Source: Verrucomicrobiaceae bacterium (GTDB lineage Bacteria; Verrucomicrobiota; Verrucomicrobiia; Verrucomicrobiales; Akkermansiaceae). From it: a DNA stretch of 64,000 nucleotides. Positions within the stretch are counted from its first letter, which is position 1, and every line of letters begins with the position of its first letter. Of this stretch, positions 25,899 to 34,850 are shown piece after piece. The position numbers and the translations under genes were made by a program. The stretch spans positions 1 to 64,000 of the forward strand of contig JAIXOR010000002.1 of NCBI GenBank assembly GCA_027486655.1. Reading direction: 5' to 3'. The notes beneath the pieces were generated by a model. It saw nothing but the letters and a program-made list of their open reading frames with translations. It was not told the DNA's origin and did not search any database.

Positions 25899-28367
25899 TC
25901 AGGGAGTTCCCTTGCCGGTGATCAGGATTTCGAAGGGATCCTCGTCCTCATCATTGTTCAGGATCTCGATGCGGGCGTTGCGCACCTTGGCGGCAGTGGG
26001 CCTGAAGCGGATGGTGAAATCCCGCGAACCACCGGGCGGGATGTCAAAGCCGCCTTGGTTCGAGACGATGAAATCGAGCCTGCCTTTGAGGAATTTCTCG
26101 ATGCTCGATACCTTGAGCTTCGCCGTGCCTCGGTTGATCACGGTGAAGGAGAAGGGCGCGCTGGTCTTGCCGACCTTGACCGACCCGAAGTCCTGGGCAA
26201 GCAGGCTGGCGTCCACCAGGGAGATGTTGTTGCGATCCCTCACGACAATTTCCGGCACCTTGATCACATAAGTGTAGGCGGCTCCGGAACCGGAGGCCGA
26301 GTTGCTGGCCTGGCTGCCATTCACCCCGGTGGCTCCACTGTCTTCAAGATCGGCACCGATGAGGATCGTTCCTCGTGAGACCGAAACGGAGAAGCCAAAG
26401 TTGTCACTAGCTCCAGTATTGGAAGCCTTGAGATAGTTGATCTTGTTCCAAATGGCATCCTTGCGTTGGAAGACATAAGCAGCTCCGGAACTGGTAGCGC
26501 TGTTGTCCTCCTCGTTGCCATTCACGCCCGTGGCCACGCTGTCTTCGCCGACCGCTCCGGCAACGGCGATGTTTCCAGACAAAGCGACGGAGCTTCCAAA
26601 GAAATCTTCGGCCTCCGCATTGGAAGCCTTCAGATAGGCTTCCTGCAGCCAATCCCCGTTGGTCTTGGTGAACACATAAGCCGCACCGGCGTTCGGGCTT
26701 CCATCGTTGTTCTCATCGCCATTTACGGAAGTGGCACTGCTGTCTTCAAACGGTGCGCCGACGAGCACGGATGCACCGGAGACCGCGACCGAGTTCCCGA
26801 AACCGTCGTTCGCACCCGTATTCGAGGCCTTCACGTAGGCCTCCTCGACGAACGTGTTTCCGCTGCGGGTGAAGATATAAGCTGCGCCCGACTGCGGAGC
26901 GGTGTTGTCACTTCCATTTCCATTCACTCCCGTGGCGGCACTCGACTCCTGTGGAGCACCGATCACGATGGTGTCATCGCCGACAGCCACGGAGTCGCCA
27001 AACAAGTCCCCGGCTCCGACGTTGGAGGCTTTCAGATAAGACCGTTGGATCCAGGTGCTGCCATTGCGGGTGTAAACATAGGCCGCACCAGAGTTGCCCG
27101 CCGCATTGTCGCTTTGATTGGATGCCGAGGCGCTATCTTCTGCACGCGCGCCGACAACACAGGTATCGCCATTCACGGCCACGCTTTCGCCAAATTGGTC
27201 GCTTCCATCCGAATTGGAGGCTTTGAGGTAGGCCTGCTGGCTCCAGGTGCCTCCGTTGCGGACGAAGATGTAGGCCGCGCCTGCACCACTGGCTCCATTG
27301 TCGTTCTGATTGCCGTTCACGCCGTTGGCATTGCTGTCTTCGCCGCTTGCACCGACGATAATGGTTTGTCCGGTTTCAGATACATCCACCGAGATTCCAA
27401 ATACGTCACTCGTTTCGGAATTGGAGGCCTTGAGGTAGGCTTCCTGGGACCAGGAGTTTCCGTTGCGAACGAACACATAGGCCGCACCGGCATTGACAGC
27501 CGAGTTGTTTCCCTGGTTGCCATTCACACCGGAAGCATTGCTCTTTTCCGCAGGCGCTCCGACCACAGCCAGCGAGCCGGAGACCGCCACGCTGAAGCCG
27601 AAGCGGTCATTCGTCTCCGTATTGGAGGCCTTGAGATACGCTTGCTGGGCGATCGGATCGATGGTGATGGGGTAGCGGGCTTGCGTTTCCTGCACCGTGA
27701 TGCGCAAGGCGTCGGCGCTGCGTGCCTCGAAGCGGACGTCGAGGGCTTTGCCATCGGCATCCCAGGCCTTGAGTCCGCTGTAAGTGAGGGCGGTGCCACC
27801 AGAGTCCTGGGTGAACGAAACGGAAGCGCCGCAGGGAGCGACTTCGGCCTTCAGTTGGCCGCGCACTTTGAGATCCAAATGAAGCGGCACATCCGGCGAA
27901 GCTCCTTCCGGGCGCTGGCTGAGGGTCCATCCTTGTTCGACACCGCGTGAGTCGTTGATGAACCACTCGGCAAGCGAGTCATTCCACTGATAGGTCACCT
28001 TGTTTTCCTGATGGGAAACCGGAGCGGTCCCCGAGAGGGAGGTCGCCTTGTTTCCGAAGCCGTAGCGCTCCAGTTCAAGGCCCCATGTCCATCGCGAGTG
28101 GGCGGGATGGGTGGTGAATCCACGGCCGTCGAAGCCGGTGGTCCATTGTTGGCCCGGGTTCCAGGCCTTGAGCAGGCCATCGCCGGCGGGCACCACGCGA
28201 TGGGTGGCGGCCTCATGTGCGGCGCGAATGCCGATCCAGTCGGACGCACTCACGCCCTGCGGCGGGGTGGTGCTTGGTTCCGCGGCGGACGCGGCGATTG
28301 GTGTTCCCGAAAGCGCCAGCAGGGCGGCGAGTCCGGGCAGGGAGCATCGGATGTGTGTGGTTTTCAT
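25899..28367 (-). CDS. Secreted seven-repeat FG-GAP/integrin-like beta-propeller protein
   Basis: An 822-residue exported protein; the ATG at 28367 opens a signal peptide (KTTHIRCSLPGLAALLALSG). After a ~230-residue N-terminal region of beta character come seven repeats of about 63 residues. Each begins with a YLKASN-type motif, then DxFG and SVAVSG, a VVGAP-type strand, an acidic NGN/ED loop and GAAYVFxR. Seven repeats suggest one closed seven-bladed propeller. The C-terminal ~110 residues are an Ig-like choice-of-anchor-D domain (DFGSVKVGKTSAPFSFTVIN) ending shortly after an acidic turn. Surface adhesion or calcium-dependent binding is the likely role, inferred from fold. Confidence 0.83.
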   Translation of the reverse strand: MKTTHIRCSLPGLAALLALSGTPIAASAAEPSTTPPQGVSASDWIGIRAAHEAATHRVVPAGDGLLKAWNPGQQWTTGFDGRGFTTHPAHSRWTWGLELERYGFGNKATSLSGTAPVSHQENKVTYQWNDSLAEWFINDSRGVEQGWTLSQRPEGASPDVPLHLDLKVRGQLKAEVAPCGASVSFTQDSGGTALTYSGLKAWDADGKALDVRFEARSADALRITVQETQARYPITIDPIAQQAYLKASNTETNDRFGFSVAVSGSLAVVGAPAEKSNASGVNGNQGNNSAVNAGAAYVFVRNGNSWSQEAYLKASNSETSDVFGISVDVSETGQTIIVGASGEDSNANGVNGNQNDNGASGAGAAYIFVRNGGTWSQQAYLKASNSDGSDQFGESVAVNGDTCVVGARAEDSASASNQSDNAAGNSGAAYVYTRNGSTWIQRSYLKASNVGAGDLFGDSVAVGDDTIVIGAPQESSAATGVNGNGSDNTAPQSGAAYIFTRSGNTFVEEAYVKASNTGANDGFGNSVAVSGASVLVGAPFEDSSATSVNGDENNDGSPNAGAAYVFTKTNGDWLQEAYLKASNAEAEDFFGSSVALSGNIAVAGAVGEDSVATGVNGNEEDNSATSSGAAYVFQRKDAIWNKINYLKASNTGASDNFGFSVSVSRGTILIGADLEDSGATGVNGSQASNSASGSGAAYTYVIKVPEIVVRDRNNISLVDASLLAQDFGSVKVGKTSAPFSFTVINRGTAKLKVSSIEKFLKGRLDFIVSNQGGFDIPPGGSRDFTIRFRPTAAKVRNARIEILNNDEDEDPFEILITGKGTP

Positions 28368-28516
28368 GGATGGGGAGGTAGGGATCGCATCGATGGAAAC
28401 GGCTGGTGCCTGAAGATCCATCAAGGAGTATCAAACCACGGGAAATGCTCCCCCGGTGGCAAGTTCATTCCCAAATCGGTTTTGCGAAACACTGACAAAG
28501 CCTTGCTGACAAAGCC

Positions 28517-28549
28517 GCAGAGCCTCCCGGGCCGATTCCGGAGGCTGTG
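28517..28549. terminator. Hairpin in the 28.4-28.6 kb gap
   Basis: agcctcc (28521-28527) pairs with ggaggct (28540-28546), flanked by a nearly matching CA/TG pair, just downstream of the minus-strand transglutaminase-esterase gene. A weak terminator is plausible. The same gap holds a doubled ctgacaaagcc and a doubled acagaacat/acatgatacag motif at 28567-28592. Confidence 0.4.
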
Positions 28550-28607
28550 GGAAACCACTTAACTTATGCAGAACATTATACAGAACATGATACAGCAGTC
28601 CCGCGGA

Positions 28608-30854
28608 TCAAGGGACCACCTTCACCGCGGTGGCGGCCGCCTCCGGGTCCGCCCGCTCTTCAAGCGTCCGCCGGATCACATCGGCGCATCGCAGCACTTT
28701 GCCGGCGGGCAGTGGCTTTCCATTCACTTCCCATTCGAGGGGCTGGTCGAGGTTGACGAGCTTGTCGGACAAGCGGACCTCGGTGCCTGCGGGCACATCG
28801 CCCTGGAGGCGGATGCGGCGGCCCTCGATGCTGGCGGTGATGCGTTGCCCGGCAGTGGCCTTGCCGCGATCCGGGATCTTGAGCCAGTAGAATCGATCGT
28901 GCGTGATATCATCTTGTTTCCAGACGAGCTTGGCGGGCCAGGGATTGCGGCGGAATCCGGCCATCCAGGGCAGGGCCTCGGCATCCTGGAGATTCATCCA
29001 ATGTCCGAGACCGGGATAGATGCGGGCCATGTGGATGTATCCGCCGGGATCCGCGGCGGAGAGCTTGTCGAGCTCCACGGCTTTTTCCGCGGCGATGCGG
29101 TTGCGGTCGTAGGCGGCGTCGTTCCCGCCCATGAAGATGGCGAAGGGGAGGTTGCGCAGGTTGTCGAGTGAGGCCTCGTTCGGGTGGCCCGCCATCATGG
29201 CGGCGGAGGCAAAGCGGTCCGCCATGCGCGGGGCGAGCTGCCAGACGCCATCACCACCGGCCGAGTAGCCCATGAGATAGACCTTGTCCGGATTCACGCC
29301 GCGGTGGATGACGTGGTTCTCGATGAGGCGCTGGAAGAGCGGATCGATGTGGCCCTCGTGCCAGAGGTTCCAGGTATCGGTGGGCGCGCGGGGGGCGAGA
29401 TAGATGCCCTCCTTCGGCTGATAGAGGCGGATCTGGTTTCTCCATTGGTCGTCATTGACCCGGGCGGGGGCGCCACCGCCGCCATGCATCGAGATCCAGA
29501 GGCTGCGGCCGTCCTGGGGCGGGGTGCCGAAGGATTTTTCGAGCCAGCGCAGGGTTTTGCCATCGAGGGTGATGGATCTGGCATCGAGCTCGCTTTTTGC
29601 GGAGTCGCTGCGGCGTTCGAACAAATCGGCAACGAGCAGGGCGGTGGCCTTGGTGGCGGACGCGGCATCGAGTTCCTCCATCAGGGAAGCGGCGGAATCG
29701 CGGCGGGCGGCGGCGTCTTTTTCCAACCAGCGGACGAGCGATGCCAGCGCCGGCGGTGCGGGCCTCAGATCCGGCACGCGGGCATCGAGGGTGGCATCGC
29801 CCTCGGCAAGCGGGCCGAAGGGAGCTTCGAAAACCTGCTCGCCGGCGAGGAAGTAAACAAACCCCTTGGCACCCGGAGCGGCTTGGAAACGAGGCATGTC
29901 ATTGAGGTCCGCGGTGCCGGCTTTCGTGGTCGCCCGCAGGTGGTGGCGGCCGGTTTCATCGACGGCGCGGAAGACCGTGGCGACCCGCTCCCGTCCCTCG
30001 GAGAAGCGGATGCCGAGCGAGGCACGGGCCAGCTGCGGAGCCTTGGCGTAGCGATGCGTCACGTTGACCGCGGCCACGCGTTTCGAGGCTGGGGACCACA
30101 CGAGTGGAAAGGAAAGTCCATCGCGTTTCCATGAGGTGGCGTAGATCGCGTGGGCCGGGTGATCCGCATCCGCGCGGGCGGCATCCTCGACAAACCATCC
30201 CCGGTCCAGGCCCTTGGCGTCGTATTCGTCCGCCCCGGTGAAATGCCATGCGCCGTCCCAGATTTCCACCCAGGTGTGGTTTCCACGTTGGTTCGTCCAC
30301 ATCGGCGTGCCCACCGCGCGGGCCGGGATGCCGACCGAGCGGCAGGCGTAAACGAGGAGGATCGAGAGCCCGGTGCAGGTGGCCCGGCCGCTGGCGATCG
30401 ACTCGGAGGGTGACTGGTTGGGAGCCTTGCGGCCCTGGTGGTAGTGGACGTGGATGAGTTCGAAAAAATCGCGGTTGAGGGCCTGCGCGGCTTCGCTGGC
30501 GCTCTTGGATTCCTTCACGATGCCACGCGCCTTCGCGAGGAAGTCCGCGCGCCAGGGTTCGCGGGTTTCATCGAAGACCGCATAGGGCAGCACGTCGTTG
30601 AGGAAGATCTCCTCGGGCACCGCCGCCGCCCACGGGAATTCCTTCCGCGCCGCGAAGGCCGCATCCAGGTTGGCTGTTAGATGCGCGGCATCGGCCTTTT
30701 CCCGATCCTCCACCGGCATGTTCCCGGCGAGGAAACGTGCGGCGCGCTCACCGGCGGGTCCGTGGGCTTTGGCCGCGCTGGTGATGAAGTCATCGATCGG
30801 CGAAGCCACCCCGACGCAGGCGGTGGCGATGAGGGCGAGGAGCGCTTCCTTCAT
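28608..30854 (-). CDS. Exported transglutaminase-like / alpha-beta-hydrolase fusion protein
   Basis: A 748-residue protein. The ATG at 30854 opens a short signal peptide (KEALLALIATACVGVAS). Residues about 110-240 are a transglutaminase-like domain with the triad Cys in SGRATCTGLSILLVYAC, His in RGNHTWVEIWDG and Asp in FTGADEYD. Residues about 420-640 form an esterase-type alpha/beta hydrolase with ISMHGGGGAP, the nucleophile elbow GYSAGGDG and a catalytic His in GLGHWMNL. A beta-rich tail follows. The two catalytic domains in one chain suggest a secreted enzyme acting on peptide- or ester-linked surface polymers. Substrate unknown. It is divergent from the next gene across 96 bp. Confidence 0.85.
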   Translation of the reverse strand: MKEALLALIATACVGVASPIDDFITSAAKAHGPAGERAARFLAGNMPVEDREKADAAHLTANLDAAFAARKEFPWAAAVPEEIFLNDVLPYAVFDETREPWRADFLAKARGIVKESKSASEAAQALNRDFFELIHVHYHQGRKAPNQSPSESIASGRATCTGLSILLVYACRSVGIPARAVGTPMWTNQRGNHTWVEIWDGAWHFTGADEYDAKGLDRGWFVEDAARADADHPAHAIYATSWKRDGLSFPLVWSPASKRVAAVNVTHRYAKAPQLARASLGIRFSEGRERVATVFRAVDETGRHHLRATTKAGTADLNDMPRFQAAPGAKGFVYFLAGEQVFEAPFGPLAEGDATLDARVPDLRPAPPALASLVRWLEKDAAARRDSAASLMEELDAASATKATALLVADLFERRSDSAKSELDARSITLDGKTLRWLEKSFGTPPQDGRSLWISMHGGGGAPARVNDDQWRNQIRLYQPKEGIYLAPRAPTDTWNLWHEGHIDPLFQRLIENHVIHRGVNPDKVYLMGYSAGGDGVWQLAPRMADRFASAAMMAGHPNEASLDNLRNLPFAIFMGGNDAAYDRNRIAAEKAVELDKLSAADPGGYIHMARIYPGLGHWMNLQDAEALPWMAGFRRNPWPAKLVWKQDDITHDRFYWLKIPDRGKATAGQRITASIEGRRIRLQGDVPAGTEVRLSDKLVNLDQPLEWEVNGKPLPAGKVLRCADVIRRTLEERADPEAAATAVKVVP

Positions 30855-30950
30855 GGTCCGGCGGATGCTAGCGGCCACACCGAAGCGGGCGATGGAAAAG
30901 AAAGGGAAATTCCCGGGGGAATCGGCACGTATCCGGTTGAAATCACCCTC

Positions 30951-32210
30951 ATGACCGCCCGAAAACTCCTCATCACCCACAGCGCGGTCTTCGCCTGCGG
31001 GGCCGCCGTGGCCTTGTTCGCACCCCGCTCCGGGACGGTTGAGGAAAGCCGGGCCACCAGCGGGCACGCGCCGCGCGGCCCGGTGGCCTCAAAAGCGGGT
31101 GCTTCCGCCGAAGACGCATCCGCAACCGGAACCCGCAGCGTGGCCGGGCACCGGGAGTCCGCTGAAAAGTCCGTGCGCGGCCCCGAGGCGATTGCCACGC
31201 GCCTTGGCGAGATCAACCGGATCGGCGATCCACTGGACCGGCAGGAGGCGCTTCTTGAGCTGCTGCAACGCCTCGGTCCCGGCGAGTTTCAAGCCGTGGC
31301 CGAGCTGCACCGCTCCACCGAGCACTTTGGAAACGCGGGCGACGAATTCGAGATGATCCTCCGCGGCTGGGCGAAGGCAGACCCACTCGCCGCCTTGGAT
31401 TACACAAGCGGAACCCTCAGGGACATCGGCCAGACTTCGCTCGTGCTCTCCGCCTGGGCTGGCAAGGACGCTGCGGCCGCCGAGCGCTGGGCCCTCGATC
31501 ACCACCAGGGCGATGAGGCGAATCCCTACCTCGCCGCCATCGTCCGTGGCATCGCCGCCTATGACATCGCCAACGCCTCCCGTATCGCCGAGTCCATGCC
31601 CGGAAGTCGTGAGCGCGGCGAGGCGATGGAGTCCGTGACCCGAGCCCTGCTCGTCCAGGGAGCCGAGGCCGCCATGGCCTATCCCGCCACCATCCAGGAT
31701 CCGCAACTGCGCGCCGGATACACCGCCATGATCGCCGACCGGCTCGCCCGGCACGATGCGGACAAGGCGGCCACCTGGCTCGCCGGCATCGCGGACCCTG
31801 CCGCCCAAAGCCGCGGGGCCCGCGGCGTGGCGGAGGCACTCGCCCGGCAGGACGTCTCACGTGCGGCCGATTGGGTTCGCAAGCTCGATCCCGCCGCCCA
31901 GGCGGAGGCCGCGCGCGGCGTGATCCTCCCGATGTCCACCTCGGACATCCCCGGCACCGCCAAGTGGGTTTCCACGCTTGCCGGGATCCCGAACTACGAC
32001 CGCGTGGTCGAGGAATTCGTGTGGAGCTGCGACCAACGCGCTCCCGAGCAATCCGCCGCCTGGATCCAGGGCATCTCGGATCCCGCACAGCAGACGAGGC
32101 TCTATCACCGCATGCTCGGTGAATGGGCCCGCAGGGATCCCGCCGCGGTGAAAAACTGGGTGGCCTCCAACCAGGTGCCGAATTCCGTGGCCCAGCGCTT
32201 CTCCCGCTAG
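30951..32210 (+). CDS. Exported alpha-helical repeat protein
   Basis: A 419-residue protein. The ATG at 30951 is chosen as it opens a hydrophobic leader (LLITHSAVFACGAAVALFA); the upstream open frame is antisense to the neighbour. From residue ~85 onward there are tandem helical repeats of about 35-40 residues built on WAxxDPxAA and WLAGIADPAAQ-like units (for example ALARQDVSRAADWVRKLDP). Such repeat proteins are abundant in Verrucomicrobiales; their function is not known. The 3' end overlaps the convergent YkgJ-type gene by 4 bp. Confidence 0.75.
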   Translation: MTARKLLITHSAVFACGAAVALFAPRSGTVEESRATSGHAPRGPVASKAGASAEDASATGTRSVAGHRESAEKSVRGPEAIATRLGEINRIGDPLDRQEALLELLQRLGPGEFQAVAELHRSTEHFGNAGDEFEMILRGWAKADPLAALDYTSGTLRDIGQTSLVLSAWAGKDAAAAERWALDHHQGDEANPYLAAIVRGIAAYDIANASRIAESMPGSRERGEAMESVTRALLVQGAEAAMAYPATIQDPQLRAGYTAMIADRLARHDADKAATWLAGIADPAAQSRGARGVAEALARQDVSRAADWVRKLDPAAQAEAARGVILPMSTSDIPGTAKWVSTLAGIPNYDRVVEEFVWSCDQRAPEQSAAWIQGISDPAQQTRLYHRMLGEWARRDPAAVKNWVASNQVPNSVAQRFSR

Positions 32211-32656
32211 CGGCCCATCGCCTGCCTGACAGCCACGGGCAGGTTGACCGCTCCATTGCCGCCGAGGCGGTGGTCGATCTCCTCCAGCCTCGCGATCAGG
32301 TCGCGGACCTCCGCCCGCCGTGCAGGGCCACCGGCGGCTTCGCAGAAATGCGTGCGGCAGCCGAAAGGGCGGCCCTGATAGATTCCACAACGTCCGGTGG
32401 AGGGATGGAGGAATGGACAACCGCCGTCCGCGGGCATGACGACCTCCCTGCGCCCCGCGGCCTTCCAGGCCTTTGCCGCGACGAGCGCCTCGCCGCGGGT
32501 GAGGTAGGGCGTGTGGCCGACGAGGCGGAAACGGCAGCAGTCCGCAAGACCCGTGCAGGATCTCTCGATGGGCCGGCGTTCCCACTCGGCGTAGATGGCG
32601 AGCACTTCTCGCATCGCGATGTCCGGATCGGGCTTCGGTTTCATGGCCGGGCGCAT
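32207..32656 (-). CDS. YkgJ-type cysteine-cluster protein
   Basis: A 149-residue cytoplasmic protein with the YkgJ/UPF0153 zinc- or iron-chelating cysteine pattern: Cys in SCTGLADCCRF, then GGCPFLHPSTGRCGIY and FGCRTHFC. A second in-frame ATG at 32644 is also possible. The family is thought to bind a metal, and its biological role is not defined. Its 3' end overlaps the convergent repeat-protein gene by 4 bp. Confidence 0.85.
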   Translation of the reverse strand: MRPAMKPKPDPDIAMREVLAIYAEWERRPIERSCTGLADCCRFRLVGHTPYLTRGEALVAAKAWKAAGRREVVMPADGGCPFLHPSTGRCGIYQGRPFGCRTHFCEAAGGPARRAEVRDLIARLEEIDHRLGGNGAVNLPVAVRQAMGR

Positions 32657-32761
32657 GATGGGGGGCCATCGCGCGGATTCAAGGCCCGTGGCGTGAGAAT
32701 CCTGCGGTTTTCGCGGCGATCACTGGATTAACGGACAAGACGCGGCGCGTATGCTCGGGCC

Positions 32762-34009
32762 ATGGAAAAAGGCAGCGTGGTCATCGTCGGCGGTGGAGTG
32801 ATCGGCATGTGCTCGGCGTACTATGCGCTGAAGCGCGGATTCGCGGTGACCATCGTGGAGCGGGAGACTCCGGCGGGAGACAACTGCTCGACGGGCAACG
32901 CGGGCATGATCGTGCCGAGCCATTTCATCCCGTTGGCCGCACCCGGCATGATGGCCAAGGGCCTGCGCTGGATGTTCAATCCCCGCAGCCCGTTTTTCGT
33001 GAGGCCGCGCGTGGATCTCGAACTCGCCCGCTGGGGTTGGTTGTTCTATCGGCACTCGACGGCACGGCATGTGGCCGCCTCGCGCGAGTTGCTCCGCGAT
33101 TTGAACCTGGAAAGCCGCCGCTTGTTCGCGGAACTGGCGGGTGAAGAGGACTTCGGCCTCGTCCAGCGCGGCCTGCTGATGCTTTGCAACACCGCCAAAG
33201 GCCTTGCCGAGGAGGCGGAGGTGGCTGCGGAGGCCCGTGAGATCGGCCTGCGCGCCGAGGTACTGGACGCCGCCGCCACCGCACGGCTGGACCCCGGCGT
33301 GACGATGCGCATCGAGGGTGCCATCCACTTCACCGAGGACTGCCACCTGGATCCGGCGCGATTCCTCAACTCGATGCGGCGGCGCGTGCTGGAGCTGGGC
33401 GGAGTGATCGAAAGCGGCGTGGCCATCGACCGCATCGAGACGTCCCATGGCCGGGTGACCGCGGTGAGCGGGGCGGGCCGTCGTTTCGATGGAAACCAAT
33501 TCGTCATCGCGGGCGGATCATGGAGTGCGCGGCTGCTCAAATCCGTGGGCCTGCGGCTGCCCTTGCAACCGGGCAAGGGCTACTCGCTCACCCTGCCGAA
33601 GCCGCCGGAACTTCCTCAGCTTTGCTCGATCTTCGCCGAGGCGAAGGTGGCCATCACGCCGATGGGATCCAGCCTGCGCTTCGGCGGCACCATGGAGGTG
33701 GGCGGCCTCGATCTCTCGGTGAACCCGATGCGCGTTCAGGGAATCGTGCGCTCGGTGAACGCGTATTTCCCGAAGTTTTCGGAAAACGACTTCGCCGGAG
33801 TCCATCCCTGGGCAGGTCTCCGACCGGTCTCTCCGGACGGCGTCCCTTACACCGGCAAGGTCAAGGGAATCGACAACCTGGTGGTCAACTGCGGCCACGC
33901 GATGATGGGCCTGAGCCTTGCACCCGTGAGCGGACGCCTCGCTGCGGGCCTGATCGCCGGCGACATGCCGTTCCGGCCGATCGAGGCGATGGCTCCCGGG
34001 CGCTTCTAG
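32762..34009 (+). CDS. FAD-dependent D-amino-acid dehydrogenase, probably D-hydroxyproline dehydrogenase
   Basis: A 415-residue DadA-type flavoprotein with an N-terminal Rossmann motif (VVIVGGGVIGMCSAYYAL), NCSTGNAGMIVPSHF, and a C-terminal FAD block WAGLRPVSPDGVPYTG. In hydroxyproline catabolism this class oxidises cis-4-hydroxy-D-proline to 1-pyrroline-4-hydroxy-2-carboxylate. That substrate is inferred from the next genes (epimerase, pyrroline-hydroxycarboxylate deaminase, semialdehyde dehydrogenase); a general D-amino-acid dehydrogenase is the alternative. It overlaps the convergent AraC regulator by 4 bp and so has its own promoter. Confidence 0.87.
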   Translation: MEKGSVVIVGGGVIGMCSAYYALKRGFAVTIVERETPAGDNCSTGNAGMIVPSHFIPLAAPGMMAKGLRWMFNPRSPFFVRPRVDLELARWGWLFYRHSTARHVAASRELLRDLNLESRRLFAELAGEEDFGLVQRGLLMLCNTAKGLAEEAEVAAEAREIGLRAEVLDAAATARLDPGVTMRIEGAIHFTEDCHLDPARFLNSMRRRVLELGGVIESGVAIDRIETSHGRVTAVSGAGRRFDGNQFVIAGGSWSARLLKSVGLRLPLQPGKGYSLTLPKPPELPQLCSIFAEAKVAITPMGSSLRFGGTMEVGGLDLSVNPMRVQGIVRSVNAYFPKFSENDFAGVHPWAGLRPVSPDGVPYTGKVKGIDNLVVNCGHAMMGLSLAPVSGRLAAGLIAGDMPFRPIEAMAPGRF

Positions 34010-34764
34010 GCATCGGCCCGGGTGTCCGGGCGCTTGCGATAGGCCATCGGACTCATGCCCACAGCCTGCTTGAACTGTCTGGAAAACGCCGATTGATCCG
34101 AGTATCCGCATGACAGCGCGATCTGGGCGATGGGCTCCTCGGTGGCGGCGAGGCGCTTGCACGCCGCATCGATGCGGACCTTCACCAGATACTGCCCGGC
34201 AGTGACGCGGAAGAGCGAGCGGATGCGCTGGTCAAACTGATAGACGGACATCCCCGCAATGGCCGCGAGGGCGGGGAGCCGGAGCGCTTCGTCATAGTGG
34301 CGGTGGATGTGCTCGATGGCGTCCGAGAGCGCCTTGAAATCCCCATCCTGCGCGCCCGGGGCATGAAGGTCCCTGGAAATCCCGCAGATGCCGGCCACGC
34401 CGCCGTTTTTCCCGGGGATCGGCTCCTTGAAGGTGAGGCACCAGCCGCTGCGGCCGCCCGGATAAAGGTGGAGCTCCAGATGATCCCGGATCGCCGGACC
34501 ACCTTGGAGAATGCCGCGGTCCTGCTCTGCAAAAGCGTCTCCGAAGGGCGGGGGAAAGAGCTCCTCGGCGGTCCTGCCGATGGCCTCCTCGCGACCGGCG
34601 AGACCACAACGTGCGGCCAGCGTGTCGTTCACCGCCATGTAGCGCCCCGCCGCGTCCTTGATGAAAAAAACGATGTCCGGAACGCCGTCAAACAAGCGGT
34701 CCACAGGCAACATGCCGCCCGTGCTTTCGAGAAACGCGTTCCGGAGCGTGCTGGCGGTCTTCAT
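34006..34764 (-). CDS. PAS-sensor AraC-family transcription regulator
   Basis: A 252-residue regulator. Residues about 20-135 form a PAS domain (VPDIVFFIKDAAGRYMAVND and FGDAFAEQDRGILQGG); residues about 145-248 hold the two AraC helix-turn-helix motifs (LAAIAGMSVYQFDQRIRSLF and IAQIALSCGYSDQSAFSRQF). It is encoded between the oxidase and epimerase genes, divergent from the latter, so it most likely controls the hydroxyproline genes. The PAS domain suggests sensing of a small ligand or intermediate, though which one cannot be told. Confidence 0.88.
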   Translation of the reverse strand: MKTASTLRNAFLESTGGMLPVDRLFDGVPDIVFFIKDAAGRYMAVNDTLAARCGLAGREEAIGRTAEELFPPPFGDAFAEQDRGILQGGPAIRDHLELHLYPGGRSGWCLTFKEPIPGKNGGVAGICGISRDLHAPGAQDGDFKALSDAIEHIHRHYDEALRLPALAAIAGMSVYQFDQRIRSLFRVTAGQYLVKVRIDAACKRLAATEEPIAQIALSCGYSDQSAFSRQFKQAVGMSPMAYRKRPDTRADA

Positions 34765-34785
34765 GCGGCGTGTCGGGCTTTGCTT

Positions 34786-34815
34786 ATGCGAAAACGGAAG
34801 TCCGTGCTAGCGCAT
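34786..34815. promoter_or_regulatory. Nested inverted repeat in the AraC-epimerase divergent promoter
   Basis: Between the two divergent starts, atgcg (34786-34790) and cgcat (34811-34815) enclose a smaller palindrome, cggaagtccg (34795-34804). The position suits an AraC-type operator, but the arms are short. Confidence 0.3.
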
Positions 34816-34850
34816 TCGCCTAGACCCGGATGATAAAACAAAGGCCTGCC

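Noticed and set aside
26466..27950. Plus-strand open frame of 494 codons with internal repeats
   Set aside because: Its repeats mirror the seven blades of the FG-GAP protein on the other strand.
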